DNA from: Maribacter sp. PR1
Lineage (GTDB): Bacteria; Bacteroidota; Bacteroidia; Flavobacteriales; Flavobacteriaceae
Length of the DNA stretch: 64,000 bases
Assembly (NCBI RefSeq): GCF_028464145.1
Contig: NZ_JAQPCG010000004.1
Coordinates: 186,001-250,000 of the forward strand
Reading direction: 5' to 3'
This document shows, one piece after another, positions 36,047 through 44,264 of this stretch; position 1 is the first letter of the stretch, and each line of letters begins with the position of its first letter. Under the pieces are notes generated by a model. The model saw only the letters and a program-made list of their open reading frames with translations. It did no database searches and was not told where the DNA came from. Position numbers and translations under genes: made by a program.

Positions 36047-36892
36047 ATGAAAAATATTCTTATTCCTACAGATTTTTCCGAAAACGCCACCAATGCAATT
36101 TCATTTGCCTTAAATCTCGTTAAATGTGAGCGTTCTAATTTCTACCTGATTCACGCTTACGCAGATGAAGTATATCAAGCGAACCACATTATTGAAAGTG
36201 ACTCATTTAAAGAACAAAAGGAAACAATAAAGAAACGTGCGGAAGTAAAACTTTCTAATACTGTGTTACAAATAAAGGAGAAATGGCAGAACCCTAGACA
36301 TGATTTTGAATTCATAACCGTTTTTGAACCTTTGGTCGACGGGGTAAACAATGTTGTAAATGAAAAAAATATTGATCTGGTCATCATGGGCACCAAGGGA
36401 CAAACAGCGGATAAAAAAATAACTTTTGGAAGTCATACTGTGCAAGTTTTTAAATATGTAAAATGTCCCGTGCTGGCCATACCGGATAACCAAGAATTTG
36501 TACAACCTAAAAGGATTCTTTTCCCTTCTGATTATATGATTCCCTACAAGCGTAGAGAATTAAAGCTTTTGGATACTATTGCATTTAGGTTTAAATCGGA
36601 AGTTCATTCCTTATACATTTCTGATTTTGAAGATTTAAGCCATAGACAAACGGATAACAAGAAGTTCTTTAAGGAATCTCTTCCTAATGCGAATCTTACC
36701 TTTCACAGGTCCGAAGTGAAAAACAAAGGCCTTGGCATTTTGGAATATACTGCCGAATATAATATGGACATGCTGGTGATGGTAAACTCCCGCCATTCTT
36801 TTTTGGAAGATATGCTTTACCGCTCTACCGTAGATCAAATTGCATTAAACCCTGTAATTCCATTTTTGGTATTACAAAACCTACCTCGATAA
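36047..36892 (+). CDS. tandem-domain universal stress protein 1
   Basis: 281 residues, two UspA domains. The first has ILIPTDFSENATNAISFAL and the ATP-binding loop MGTKGQTADKKITFGSHT, which keeps the G-x2-G-x9-G-S spacing. The second domain (from about 150) lacks a clear copy of that loop. Such proteins bind ATP or AMP and help survival under starvation or low oxygen. It is followed 17 bases later by paralogue 2 and preceded by two copies of the ATGAYNAATGTCAT-type motif. Confidence 0.92.
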   Translation: MKNILIPTDFSENATNAISFALNLVKCERSNFYLIHAYADEVYQANHIIESDSFKEQKETIKKRAEVKLSNTVLQIKEKWQNPRHDFEFITVFEPLVDGVNNVVNEKNIDLVIMGTKGQTADKKITFGSHTVQVFKYVKCPVLAIPDNQEFVQPKRILFPSDYMIPYKRRELKLLDTIAFRFKSEVHSLYISDFEDLSHRQTDNKKFFKESLPNANLTFHRSEVKNKGLGILEYTAEYNMDMLVMVNSRHSFLEDMLYRSTVDQIALNPVIPFLVLQNLPR

Positions 36893-36908
36893 TTATAAAA
36901 TTAAAACC

Positions 36909-37754
36909 ATGAAAAAAATTATATTACCTACCGATTTCTCAGAAAATGCATGGAATTCCATCTTTACGGCCTTAAAGCTTTATGCCAATATAACGTGTCA
37001 ATTCTATATCTTGAATGCCTATGAACCCGGAGCTCTGAGGCCCTTGGGAACAAGAGTTCAGAAAAGGTTGGACGTTATTTATGATTCTCTTTCAAAAAAC
37101 TCGGAAAATGAACTATCCGAGATTCTTAAATATCTGAAAATACACCATAAAAATCCCAAGCACAGTTTTGAAGCCATTTCCATAGGAGATAGTTTGGAAG
37201 AGTCTATTACAAAGGTATCTTCTGAAAAGGATATAGATATGATTATCATGGGAACCCAAGGAGCTACCGGTGCCAAACAAGTTTTTCTTGGCAGTAATAC
37301 GGTTAAAGTATTAAACACCGTTAAAAAAATTCCCGTCCTTGCCGTACCGGATTCTTTTAATTTTCAAGAATTGAAGAATATAATTTTCTCAACGGATTTT
37401 ATGAGAACCTATGACAAACATGAATTGAATCCTTTATTGGAGTTGGCTAATTTATGGAATTCTAAAGTTGAAATTGTCCACGTATCGGAAGAGTTTAAAC
37501 TCAATGAGGTTCAGCAAACCAACAAGGATATATTGGAACATCGATTTTCCAAATTGGAATATGGATTCCAAGACCTTCCTTTTAAATCAAGTACGGCGTA
37601 TACTATTGGACAATACGTTTCCAATAAGAAGTCGGATATTCTGGGAATTATTAGACATCAACATACATTTTGGGAAAAAATCATTGGTGAACCGGTTGTA
37701 AAGAAAATTGCCTTTCATTCCATTATCCCCGTTTTATTCCTGCCCGAAAAGTAG
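36909..37754 (+). CDS. tandem-domain universal stress protein 2
   Basis: 281 residues. N-terminal domain: IILPTDFSENAWNSIFTALK and the ATP loop MGTQGATGAKQVFLGSNT (G-x2-G-x9-G-S). The second domain begins around LKNIIFSTDFMRTYDKHELN, again without the loop. It is co-directional with paralogue 1 (17-base gap). The convergent thioredoxin gene follows. Confidence 0.92.
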   Translation: MKKIILPTDFSENAWNSIFTALKLYANITCQFYILNAYEPGALRPLGTRVQKRLDVIYDSLSKNSENELSEILKYLKIHHKNPKHSFEAISIGDSLEESITKVSSEKDIDMIIMGTQGATGAKQVFLGSNTVKVLNTVKKIPVLAVPDSFNFQELKNIIFSTDFMRTYDKHELNPLLELANLWNSKVEIVHVSEEFKLNEVQQTNKDILEHRFSKLEYGFQDLPFKSSTAYTIGQYVSNKKSDILGIIRHQHTFWEKIIGEPVVKKIAFHSIIPVLFLPEK

Positions 37755-37776
37755 ATTATATAAAAGGAATTAGGTC

Positions 37777-38076
37777 TTAAGAATGTTGTCGTACCACAGC
37801 GATAATATCATTCTTTTGCAGTACTCCGGATTGTCTCCATAACTGTTTACCATTCTTAAACAACATCATGGTAGGTACCCCCCTTACATTATACTTTGAG
37901 GCTAATTTTTGATTTTTATCCACATCAATCTTAACGACTTTTAATCCATCTCCCATATCTTCCTTTACCTGTTTAAGTATTGGGGTCAACATCTTACAAG
38001 GACCACACCAATCCGCATAAAAGTCTACCAAAACAGGTACCTCCGAGTCTATAATGTTCTTAAAAGAGCTTTTCAT
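37777..38076 (-). CDS. thioredoxin
   Basis: 99 residues. The active site is FYADWCGPCKMLTPIL, and the conserved cis-Pro is in VRGVPTMMLFKNG. It is a cytoplasmic disulfide reductase of standard length. It is inserted on the opposite strand within the universal stress cluster, and shares an intergenic region with universal stress gene 3 that contains the ATGAYNAATGTCAT-type motif, so the two could be induced together. Confidence 0.94.
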   Translation of the reverse strand: MKSSFKNIIDSEVPVLVDFYADWCGPCKMLTPILKQVKEDMGDGLKVVKIDVDKNQKLASKYNVRGVPTMMLFKNGKQLWRQSGVLQKNDIIAVVRQHS

Positions 38077-38114
38077 TCATTAACATTTTAATATACAAGT
38101 TACTAAATTTCAAA

Positions 38115-38138
38115 TGACCAATTACTGACCAATGTCAT
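38115..38138 (+). promoter_or_regulatory. motif copy CTGACCAATGTCAT with overlapping direct repeat
   Basis: The 14-mer at 38125-38138 differs from the consensus only at its first base. TGACCAAT occurs at 38115 and again at 38126, 11 bases apart. It lies between the divergent thioredoxin gene and universal stress gene 3. Confidence 0.5.
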
Positions 38139-38188
38139 ACTTTTTAGGAAGAAGAATGCCTAATTTGACTATCTAAATGTAAGAAGCT

Positions 38189-39025
38189 ATGACGCGTATT
38201 CTTTTACCCACGGATTTTTCGGATAACTCAATTAAGGCAATTGCTTATGGATTATCGCTCTATAAGAATGTTGACTGTACATTTTATATTTTAAATACCT
38301 ATATGCCGCCGGTGTATCATACCGAATATATTTTAGGAAGTCCTGGGCAAATAGGTTTGGGGGATATTATTAAAGAAGAATCCAAAAAAAATCTAAAGGA
38401 ACTAAAGTCCAAGCTGGAGAATGAATTTAAAAATCCCTTGCACACCTTCGTTACACATTCAGCATTTAATATGCTAACCAATGAAGTTACGCAAATCACA
38501 GAAGCGGAGGATATAGATTTGGTCATTATGGGAACCAAAGGTGCTACAGGTGCACAGGAAATATTGCTTGGCACCAATACAGTACATGTACTTAAAAACA
38601 GTAAATGCCCAGTTTTGGCAATACCACAAGACTTTGAATACGAAGAACCGAGTGTAATTTTGTTTCCAACGGATTATGAGGTGTCCTTTACAAAGGAAAA
38701 ACTAGCAACTCTTTTAAAAATAGTAAAGGAGCATAGGTCCGAAATCAATGTGATGCATGTTTTTACTCAGCTAAAACTCAATCCCACCCAAATTAAAAAT
38801 CGAAAATCCCTAGAAACACTTTTAGGAAACAATGGATTGTTCCATGATGTCGAAAGTGACGAAATTATAACGGCTATCAATAAATTTCAGGTGAAAGAAA
38901 AAATCGATTTTCTAGTTATGATACAGAATAAACATACGTTTTTTGAGCGGTTATTTATTGAACCTACCATTAAAAAAATAGGATTTCATGTCAATGTTCC
39001 TTTCTTGGTGATTCCTGAAAAATGA
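38189..39025 (+). CDS. tandem-domain universal stress protein 3
   Basis: 278 residues. N-terminal domain: ILLPTDFSDNSIKAIAYGL and the ATP loop MGTKGATGAQEILLGTNT (G-x2-G-x9-G-T). The C-terminal half starts near VILFPTDYEVSFTKEKLATL and ends HVNVPFLVIPEK. It is followed 3 bases later by paralogue 4, so the pair is an operon. Confidence 0.92.
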   Translation: MTRILLPTDFSDNSIKAIAYGLSLYKNVDCTFYILNTYMPPVYHTEYILGSPGQIGLGDIIKEESKKNLKELKSKLENEFKNPLHTFVTHSAFNMLTNEVTQITEAEDIDLVIMGTKGATGAQEILLGTNTVHVLKNSKCPVLAIPQDFEYEEPSVILFPTDYEVSFTKEKLATLLKIVKEHRSEINVMHVFTQLKLNPTQIKNRKSLETLLGNNGLFHDVESDEIITAINKFQVKEKIDFLVMIQNKHTFFERLFIEPTIKKIGFHVNVPFLVIPEK

Positions 39026-39028
39026 TTT

Positions 39029-39883
39029 ATGGAAATCAATAAAATATTGGTTGCGACAGATTTTTCAAATGAGGCCTATAATGCCCTTTTTTATGCAACC
39101 CAATTATGGGCCGAACAAGAATGTGAGTTTTATATCTTAAATGTTTATGATCGATTTACACCGCTCCAAAAGAAAACTAAGCATGAATTGGGAGAAATGT
39201 CAAAAATTGAAAAGTTGGAGAAGGAGTCCGTTGTAGGCCTAACAAAAACCTTTCACAAAATAAATCTTGACGTTGAAAACGACCTCCATGCCTTTAAAAT
39301 ACTGTCAAAGCAAGGTAAACTAGGTCAAGTAGTTACCCAAATGGTCAAAAACCTAAAGATAGGCTTGGTAATCATGGGAAATAAGGGAGAAACCGGAGCT
39401 AAAGAAATCTTTATGGGAAGTAACACCCTAAAAGTTATAAGTACCCTTGAGCAGTGCCCCCTTTTGGCTATTCCTAAGGAAGTAGCCTATAAACCATTAA
39501 AGGAAATAGCATTTATTACGGATTTTAAAAAAGGCTGTACCCTGAAAACACTGAATCCTTTATTATCAATACTAAAGGTACTAAATGCACAATTGAAGGT
39601 TTTTCATATAAAGGAAGAAGAATTTTTGAACGCTACTCAGGAATCCAATAAAAAGCTGTTGGAGATGTCATTAATGGGTGTTGAACATAGCTTTGAACCC
39701 ATGTATGAATTTAGCTCAAAGGCTAAGGTAATAGACAGTTTTATAAAAAACAGGGAGATTACCCTCTTTTCAATGGTTTATACTAAAAAAGGTTTTTTAG
39801 AACGTCTGTTACACGAACCGGTAATAATGGATTTAAGTATGTACACCAGCAATCCATTTCTTGTGCTACCCAACAGGGATTGA
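39029..39883 (+). CDS. tandem-domain universal stress protein 4
   Basis: 284 residues. N-terminal domain: ILVATDFSNEAYNALFYATQ and the loop MGNKGETGAKEIFMGSNT (G-x2-G-x9-G-S). The second domain begins IAFITDFKKGCTLKTLNPLL, with no loop. It is the most diverged of the four. It starts 3 bases after the stop of paralogue 3. Confidence 0.92.
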   Translation: MEINKILVATDFSNEAYNALFYATQLWAEQECEFYILNVYDRFTPLQKKTKHELGEMSKIEKLEKESVVGLTKTFHKINLDVENDLHAFKILSKQGKLGQVVTQMVKNLKIGLVIMGNKGETGAKEIFMGSNTLKVISTLEQCPLLAIPKEVAYKPLKEIAFITDFKKGCTLKTLNPLLSILKVLNAQLKVFHIKEEEFLNATQESNKKLLEMSLMGVEHSFEPMYEFSSKAKVIDSFIKNREITLFSMVYTKKGFLERLLHEPVIMDLSMYTSNPFLVLPNRD

Positions 39884-39941
39884 TAAATGAGGTACTCAAA
39901 CCATTTGATAAGTATTAAATTAAAGAACAACAAAGGTCTTT

Positions 39942-39969
39942 ATTCCCTTTGCAATTTTGTAAAGGGAAT
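39942..39969. promoter_or_regulatory. 9-bp inverted repeat before the 39995 gene
   Basis: ATTCCCTTT (39942-39950) pairs perfectly with AAAGGGAAT (39961-39969) around a 10-base loop. No T-run follows, so an operator is as likely as a terminator of the universal stress operon. Confidence 0.4.
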
Positions 39970-39994
39970 ATAAGGTCCTATAAAATTTTTAGCG

Positions 39995-40405
39995 ATGAAA
40001 AATATTGGTATTTGGTTAGATAGTAAAAAAGCATATATAGTCAGAGTTAGCGATAATAATGACAGTATGGAAAAAGTAGATTCCCAAATTGACTTTTATA
40101 ATAGAACCAGCACAGGTGGTTCAAGGGTTAAGTGGGGAGGTACCCAAGACATTACACACGAGCAAAGTTTTTTAGAAAAAGAAAAGCATCAGTTTAAGAA
40201 GTACTTTAAGACCATTGCCGATACTATTTCCGATGTAGATTCCTTGGCTCTTTTTGGACCGGCTGACATCAACGAAAAGCTTAGAAAAGAATTGATGGAT
40301 AACTACCCATCAATAGGTAAGAGAATCGTTGCCGTTAAAAAGGCAGATAGTATGACTGAAAATGAAACAAGGGCACTAATACTAGATTTCTTTAATAATA
40401 GATAA
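39995..40405 (+). CDS. unknown protein, possibly of the eRF1 domain-like (baeRF) type
   Basis: 136 residues, soluble, no signal. It begins NIGIWLDSKKAYIVRVSDNN and has a later SLALFGPADINEKLRKEL followed by VAVKKADSMTENETRALILD. The order of a nucleotide-fold strand, an FGPAD-type turn and a C-terminal helix with a TxNE-like motif recalls bacterial eRF1-domain (Dom34-like) proteins. I am unsure of the assignment. It lies between the universal stress genes and MscS. Confidence 0.65.
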   Translation: MKNIGIWLDSKKAYIVRVSDNNDSMEKVDSQIDFYNRTSTGGSRVKWGGTQDITHEQSFLEKEKHQFKKYFKTIADTISDVDSLALFGPADINEKLRKELMDNYPSIGKRIVAVKKADSMTENETRALILDFFNNR

Positions 40406-40415
40406 GGCGAACTAT

Positions 40416-41321
40416 ATGGAAACATTCTTAAAGCTTTTTGAAAATCCTTCGGTACTTAAATTCACAAAATTGGGTTTATGGATTTTATTGATCGTACTGA
40501 TTATAGGGTTTCTGCGCAAATTGCTCAAAAAGCGAATCGAAGATACTTCCGTTAGATACAAGGCCCAGAAAGGAGTAGAAATAATTGGCTATTTCCTAAT
40601 TATCCTAATGATATTTATGGCCATTACCCTAGATGATATTAAGGATTACACCATTATTATAGGGTTGTTCACTGCCGGCATAACCTTTACGTTACAGGAG
40701 TTGATATTGAGCATTGCAGGTTCATTTTATATCTTTTTTGTAAGGGTCTACAAGCCCGGTGATCGGATAGAAATCAATAATATTAAAGGCGATGTCATTG
40801 ACATCGACAGCATCTACACCACACTTATGGAAATGGGCGAATGGGTTAGTAGTGACAACTATTCGGGAAGAATAGTCAAGATTAGTAACGCATTCGTTTT
40901 TAAAGGCCCTATTAAAAATTATTCAATGGATTTTCCCTTTGTTTGGGACGAACTAAATATCCTTGTAACCTATGACTCGGATATTACCCTGGCAAAAGAT
41001 TTAATTTTGGCAGAAGCCAATGAATTACTTTCCGAATATTCCCAAAAATCCAAGACTAAATGGCAAGAAATGGTAGAGCGCTATTATATAGAGAATGCAA
41101 CTATTGAACCGACGATTGCCGTGAATCTTACGGACAATTGGATTGCGCTAAACCTTAGATATATTACAGACTATAAATTGAGAAGAGATACAAGAAACAA
41201 GTTATTTTCAAATATTGAAAAGACCATTAGATCAACTAAAGGCAAGGTTACTTTGGCCTCTACAACCCTTCAACTTTTAAAAATACCAGAACTTGAGGTT
41301 CAATTAAAAAATAAATTATGA
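40416..41321 (+). CDS. MscS family mechanosensitive channel
   Basis: 301 residues. Three membrane segments near the N-terminus (LWILLIVLIIGFLRKLL, IIGYFLIILMIFMAITL, IIGLFTAGITFTLQELILSI) are followed by the MscS beta domain (VYKPGDRIEINNIKGDVIDI, NYSGRIVKISNAFVF). MscS releases solutes under hypo-osmotic shock. The stop overlaps the next gene by ATGA, so it is coupled to the ATP-cone protein. A second MscS lies at 59406. Confidence 0.9.
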   Translation: METFLKLFENPSVLKFTKLGLWILLIVLIIGFLRKLLKKRIEDTSVRYKAQKGVEIIGYFLIILMIFMAITLDDIKDYTIIIGLFTAGITFTLQELILSIAGSFYIFFVRVYKPGDRIEINNIKGDVIDIDSIYTTLMEMGEWVSSDNYSGRIVKISNAFVFKGPIKNYSMDFPFVWDELNILVTYDSDITLAKDLILAEANELLSEYSQKSKTKWQEMVERYYIENATIEPTIAVNLTDNWIALNLRYITDYKLRRDTRNKLFSNIEKTIRSTKGKVTLASTTLQLLKIPELEVQLKNKL

Positions 41322-42160
41322 AAGGGCCGAATATCGAAGTATTGAAATCCTCAGGAGAACGGGTAAGCTTCTCTATGGATAAATTGAGAAATTCTTTAAA
41401 ACGAAGTTCAGCTGACCATGAATTGGTAGAGGAAATTGTTGAAAAGGTGAAAGAGGAAGCCTATGAAGGCATTACCACTAATGAAATATTCAACCGAGCG
41501 TATGCACTTTTAAAGGGTAAAAAGTCGGTTTTTGCCTCTAAATATAAACTTAAAAAAGCCATTTACGAATTGGGTCCTACCGGGTTTCCCTTTGAGCGAT
41601 TTGTAGCGGCCATTTTAAAATACTCAGGGTACCATGTGGAAGTAGGTGTCATTTTACAAGGTATCTGCGTAACCCATGAAATCGATGTTTTAGCTGAAAA
41701 AGAAAACCGAATTACGGTAATAGAATGTAAATTTCACAATGTGAAAGGCCTTAATTGTAATGTAAAAGTCCCGCTATACATTCATTCTAGATATAATGAT
41801 GTAAAAGCACATTGGACAAGCATTAAAAAGGAAAACAAAAAATTAGAAAAAGGTTGGGTGGTTACCAATACCCGCTTTACTGAAGATGCCCTTAAATACG
41901 GAGAATGTTCCAATCTTTATTTATTAAGCTGGGACTATCCGAAAGAGGAAGGTCTAAAAGACAGGATAGATAGGTTAGGCCTATACCCAATAACCGTCTC
42001 ATCACTATTAAGCAATAGGGAAAAACAATTTCTTTTAAGTAGGGATGTAGTCCTATGTCGCCAATTGGTCAAGGATAAATTCTTTTTAGATCACCTCGGG
42101 ATATCGCAAACCCGAAAAATCAAAATTTTGGATGAGATAGGGCAATTGTGCAATATTTAA
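41318..42160 (+). CDS. ATP-cone domain fused to a Mrr-like restriction endonuclease fold
   Basis: 280 residues. Residues 1-90 are an ATP-cone (IEVLKSSGERVSFSMDKLRNS), the nucleotide-binding module normally found in ribonucleotide reductase and NrdR. Residues 95-200 are a PD-(D/E)xK nuclease fold of the Mrr type: GTPTGFPFERFVAAIL-like start, then the catalytic pair in THEIDVLAEK (Asp) and VIECKFH (ExK). A nucleotide-controlled nuclease is implied. It overlaps MscS by ATGA and is followed by the beta-CASP nuclease after 4 bases. The start phrase around residue 88 reads ELGPTGFPFERF. Confidence 0.82.
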   Translation: MKGPNIEVLKSSGERVSFSMDKLRNSLKRSSADHELVEEIVEKVKEEAYEGITTNEIFNRAYALLKGKKSVFASKYKLKKAIYELGPTGFPFERFVAAILKYSGYHVEVGVILQGICVTHEIDVLAEKENRITVIECKFHNVKGLNCNVKVPLYIHSRYNDVKAHWTSIKKENKKLEKGWVVTNTRFTEDALKYGECSNLYLLSWDYPKEEGLKDRIDRLGLYPITVSSLLSNREKQFLLSRDVVLCRQLVKDKFFLDHLGISQTRKIKILDEIGQLCNI

Positions 42161-42164
42161 TAAC

Positions 42165-43541
42165 ATGAAGAAGGTAAAAATTCATTTTCTAGGCGCCTGC
42201 GGTACGGTAACCGGGTCCAAATTTTATTTGGAAACCCCAGAGGTCAATATAATGGTAGACTGTGGGATGTTCCAAGGGTTAAAAGAGCTAAGAGAGCAGA
42301 ATTGGAAAAACTTACCTATAGTAACCTCAAAAGTTGATGCCGTATTGTTAACCCATGGACACCTTGACCATACAGGATATTTACCTAGATTGCTCAAAGA
42401 AGGGTTTAATGGCAAAATCATAGCTACCGCCCCAACATTGGCAATTACAAAAATAATCCTGTTGGATAGTGGTAAAATACAAGAAGAACAAGCCAAAGCC
42501 GCAAATGAAGAAGGATACAGTAAACATCATCCTGCAGTACCTTTCTATACGGTGCAAGAAGCAGAAAAGACGATTGCCCTATTCAGCCCATGTGAGAAGG
42601 ATGAATGGAAACCCTTGTCAGAAAACGTTCGTTTTAGATTTAGATATAACGGGCATATCATCGGGGCAACGTTTATAGAATTGGAAATTTTTGGGAAATT
42701 ATTTGTTTTTTCCGGAGATATTGGCAGAAAAGAGGATGTACTGCTTGCATCTCCTCAACGTCCAAAATGGGCGGATTACCTTTTCCTGGAAAGTACTTAT
42801 GGTAATAAACTTCACCCAATTGAAGATGTTTCCGAAATACTTAGCGAACTTATTAAGAAAACGATTCAAGAAAGGGGAAACCTAATTATACCTTCCTTTG
42901 CAGTTGAACGCCTACAGTCGCTTATGTATATCTTATGGCTGCTTTTCAAACAAAACAAGATTCCCAATATTCCAATTTTTGTAGATAGCCCCATGGGCAA
43001 TAATGTACTTTCCGTATTTGAGCGTTTTCCTTCTTGGCACAATTTATCCATATCCGAATATAGGGCTATGTTAAATCATTTTAATGTAATCAGCTCCTAC
43101 GCGGACACTTGGAAAACCATTGACGACCCAAGACCCAAAATAATAATAGCCGGTAGTGGTATGGTGACCGGAGGAAGGGTGTTGACCTATTTACAACAAA
43201 TGATGAAAAAGTCGACGACAAATATTCTTTTAGTCGGTTTCCAAGCAGAAGGTACTAGAGGAAGACAGTTATTGGAAGGAGCGCATGAATTAAAACTATT
43301 CGGCAAATATTATCCGGTAAAGGCCAAAGTTCATCTTATTGAAAGTTTATCGGCCCATGCGGATCAAAATGAGCTTCTTCATTGGTTGGATGATATAGAA
43401 AATATACCCGAAAACATATTCCTTGTTCATGGGGAACCTAATGCATTGGATATATTTAAAGTAAAACTGAGAGATACCAAAAACTGGGATTGTGACATAC
43501 CAAAATTATATAGCACTAAAGAGGTTATGTGCTCACCATAA
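42165..43541 (+). CDS. MBL-fold beta-CASP ribonuclease
   Basis: 458 residues. The metal motif HxHxDH is in LTHGHLDHTGYLP. The beta-CASP part includes FVDSPMGNNVLSVFERFPSW and IIAGSGMVTGGRVLTYLQQM, and the C-terminal VHLIESLSAHADQNELLHWL plus LVHGEPNALD complete the site. It resembles the CPSF73/TTHA0252-type RNases rather than RNase J. It is the third gene of the MscS/ATP-cone/RNase operon. Confidence 0.93.
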   Translation: MKKVKIHFLGACGTVTGSKFYLETPEVNIMVDCGMFQGLKELREQNWKNLPIVTSKVDAVLLTHGHLDHTGYLPRLLKEGFNGKIIATAPTLAITKIILLDSGKIQEEQAKAANEEGYSKHHPAVPFYTVQEAEKTIALFSPCEKDEWKPLSENVRFRFRYNGHIIGATFIELEIFGKLFVFSGDIGRKEDVLLASPQRPKWADYLFLESTYGNKLHPIEDVSEILSELIKKTIQERGNLIIPSFAVERLQSLMYILWLLFKQNKIPNIPIFVDSPMGNNVLSVFERFPSWHNLSISEYRAMLNHFNVISSYADTWKTIDDPRPKIIIAGSGMVTGGRVLTYLQQMMKKSTTNILLVGFQAEGTRGRQLLEGAHELKLFGKYYPVKAKVHLIESLSAHADQNELLHWLDDIENIPENIFLVHGEPNALDIFKVKLRDTKNWDCDIPKLYSTKEVMCSP

Positions 43542-43548
43542 TTTTCGT

Positions 43549-43562
43549 ATGATGAATGTCAT
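43549..43562 (+). promoter_or_regulatory. motif copy ATGATGAATGTCAT
   Basis: A perfect match to ATGAYNAATGTCAT, 54 bases before the lipoprotein start at 43616. It is preceded by TTTTCGT, also seen next to the copy before the cardiolipin synthase gene (TCGTATGATAAAA). Confidence 0.5.
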
Positions 43563-43615
43563 TTTTATTGTTGTTTATAACGTATACATTCGAACCAAAT
43601 ATTAAGAAAGGAATA

Positions 43616-44251
43616 ATGAAAAAAATAATAACAATCGCAGTAATCTTACTTTTTGGATGTTCTTCCACAAGCTTAATTGAAAACTGGAAAGACCCCGATA
43701 CCGTACTATTCCATGCCAACAAGGTACTTTTGGTCGGTATGACGCAAAATAAAAGTGCAAGGACAGCCTTTGAAAACGAACTACAAAAAGAATTTGAAAA
43801 GAGGGATGTTGAAGCATTAAAAAGCTTGGATGTTTTTGATGTCGCTTTTACAGACTCCAAACAAACTGGGAAGGAACTCGACAATGTTGAACAAAGTTTA
43901 TTGGACAAGGGTTTTGATGCCATTTTGTTTACCAAAATAACGGGCTCCGAAAACCGAGAGAATTTTTTAAAATCCATGTCGAAATGGGAGGACAATCAAG
44001 TTCGTTTTAACGATGATTACTTGGAACACCAAGGTATTTATTTTGACAATAGTTACTACGAAAACTTTAAAATATATTTTGCTGAAACTACACTCTACTG
44101 CATTTGCGAAGGAAAGGAAAGAGCCATGATTTGGCGGGGTATTATAGAAATTATGGATCCCAGTAATGTGAACAAAGCCATAAAGGACTATGTAAAACTT
44201 GTAGTGACCGCCCTGGAAGAGCAAGACCTTATTTTTATAGAGGATTTTTAG
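43616..44251 (+). CDS. unknown lipoprotein
   Basis: 211 residues from ATG 43616, chosen because it gives a clean lipoprotein signal (IITIAVILLFGCSSTSL) and follows AAGAAAGGAATA. An in-frame ATG at 43556 lies inside the candidate operator. The mature part begins ENWKDPDTVLFHANKVLLVG, and later sections include KGFDAILFTKITGS and FAETTLYCICEGKERAMIWR. It resembles periplasmic lipoproteins of the DUF4136 kind, but I am not certain. It precedes the convergent cardiolipin synthase gene. Confidence 0.75.
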   Translation: MKKIITIAVILLFGCSSTSLIENWKDPDTVLFHANKVLLVGMTQNKSARTAFENELQKEFEKRDVEALKSLDVFDVAFTDSKQTGKELDNVEQSLLDKGFDAILFTKITGSENRENFLKSMSKWEDNQVRFNDDYLEHQGIYFDNSYYENFKIYFAETTLYCICEGKERAMIWRGIIEIMDPSNVNKAIKDYVKLVVTALEEQDLIFIEDF

Positions 44252-44264
44252 TATTGCGCTTAGT

